The notes below the pieces were generated by a model that was not told the DNA's origin, made no database searches, and worked only from the letters and a program-made list of their open reading frames with translations. Position numbers and translations under genes: made by a program. From the NCBI GenBank assembly GCA_017307755.1, contig JAFKGQ010000003.1:372001-436000 (forward strand): a DNA stretch of 64,000 nucleotides, read 5' to 3'. This DNA comes from Chitinophagaceae bacterium. GTDB taxonomy: Bacteria; Bacteroidota; Bacteroidia; Chitinophagales; Chitinophagaceae. This document shows, in pieces, positions 63,529 through 64,000 of this stretch. Numbering within the stretch: position 1 is the stretch's first letter; the number at the start of each line of letters is the position of its first letter.

Positions 63529-64000
63529 CTAATAAAAGCTCTTAGGCTTATGCTGTTCTTTTTCAGGCGGCGGCAGATTGGATAATATCTCATAACGCAG
63601 GTCCTCCGGCTTGCCATATACACGGACCACACATCCATAATAGAGGGAAAATACTTTAAAACTATTTATCAAAGGCGTGCCCGTGATATGAGAGAGAATG
63701 CTACGGATGACCCCGCCATGCGCTACAATGGCGGTGGCTGCATTGTCGTCGGGGGTGCGCTCATTATATATAGTAAGAAAGCTTTTTGTCACCCGCTGAT
63801 GCAGGTCCAGATAACTTTCTCCACCTGGTATCCTCACCTGTACAAAATCCTTCATCCAGGGATCGATCACCTCTTTTGGCAGATCGTCCCATCCGCGCAT
63901 TTCCCATTCTCCGCAATGTATCTCCATCAGCCGGGAATCGAGCTGGATGTGATGTTCAGGGAACAAATGAGCCGCCAGCCTGGCGCAGCGTTGCAGCGGG
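63529..64000 (-). CDS. Histidine phosphatase family protein, N-terminal part outside window
   Basis: A partial gene running off the window end. From 64000 the frame reads PLQRCARLAAHLFPEHHIQL, then MEIHCGEWEMRGWDDLPKEV, RIPGGESYLDLHQRV and the second catalytic stretch TAIVAHGGVIRSILSHI. These are phosphoglycerate-mutase-like histidine phosphatase motifs. The RHG motif with the nucleophile His lies beyond the window. It resembles alpha-ribazole phosphatase (CobC) and similar small-molecule phosphatases; given the B12-type regulator elsewhere in the window CobC is possible, but the evidence is thin. Confidence 0.85.
   Translation of the reverse strand, partial: PLQRCARLAAHLFPEHHIQLDSRLMEIHCGEWEMRGWDDLPKEVIDPWMKDFVQVRIPGGESYLDLHQRVTKSFLTIYNERTPDDNAATAIVAHGGVIRSILSHITGTPLINSFKVFSLYYGCVVRVYGKPEDLRYEILSNLPPPEKEQHKPKSFY

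Noticed and set aside
62814..63545. Plus-strand frame running through the tRNA-Arg and opposite marC
   Set aside because: It is antisense to a tRNA cloverleaf and to a typical membrane protein.
1..64000. CRISPR arrays, insertion sequences and rRNA genes
   Set aside because: No regularly spaced identical repeats, transposase-like frames or rRNA sequence were found; the only phased repeats (27108-27213) are degenerate and lack spacers of CRISPR size.

Overview
The window looks like chromosomal DNA of a Bacteroidota bacterium, most likely of the Chitinophagaceae. Evidence: two SusC/SusD outer-membrane pairs, promoter boxes of the Bacteroidota type (TAnnTTTG), an ECF sigma factor next to a MerR/cobalamin regulator, and the housekeeping set carB, ftsH, gatB, birA, rsfS, lpxH, bcp. 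No insertion sequence, integrase or CRISPR array was seen.

Region 1 (1-26105, all + strand) is one long exopolysaccharide or surface-glycan operon, already running when the window opens. Most genes overlap or nearly abut (ATGA and TGATG junctions). It holds sugar-nucleotide enzymes (epimerases, WecE-like aminotransferase, Gfo/Idh/MocA oxidoreductase, gmd and fcl for GDP-L-fucose), six glycosyltransferases, a Wzy-like polymerase, two membrane acyltransferases, two left-handed beta-helix acetyltransferases, an AsnB-type amidotransferase, an ATP-grasp ligase, a secreted right-handed beta-helix protein and a CpsB/YwqE-like tyrosine phosphatase. Inside it sits an unusual block (18568-22552): a fused E1 alpha-beta 2-oxoacid dehydrogenase, a divergent lipoyl E2 with an added C-terminal zinc-ribbon-like tail, and a fusion of an acyl-carrier-like domain, an AcpS-type phosphopantetheinyl transferase and a membrane anchor. 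I read this as a candidate dedicated acyl-thioester supply line for glycan decoration. It is the best candidate in the window for an undescribed system.

Region 2 (26106-28418) is a light-response-like module: a CarH/LitR-type B12-binding MerR regulator, an upstream region with five repeats at 21-22 bp spacing, an ECF sigma factor with a clear promoter, and isopentenyl-diphosphate isomerase. Carotenoid genes that usually accompany this trio are absent from the window.

Region 3 (28437-49041) is mostly housekeeping on both strands: a secreted protein, a DUF4337 protein, a CarB without the C-terminal allosteric domain, two M23 peptidases, Bcp, BirA, RsfS, FtsH, a LutC-like protein, LpxH, a MscS channel, a thioredoxin-like protein, a MerR regulator with a long Pro/Glu-rich N-terminal half, a DUF3820 protein, a two-PDZ secreted protein, GatB and a TlpA-like lipoprotein. 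Several of these genes have a TAnnTTTG box only 3-6 bases before the ATG.

Region 4 (49045-62494, - strand) carries two SusC/SusD loci, one with an extra surface lipoprotein, and between them an RHS C-terminal fragment whose reading frame begins inside the terminator of the lipoprotein gene, followed by an AT-rich single-pass membrane protein. This reads as a displaced polymorphic-toxin cassette. The window closes with tRNA-Arg(CCG), a MarC-family protein and a truncated histidine phosphatase gene.
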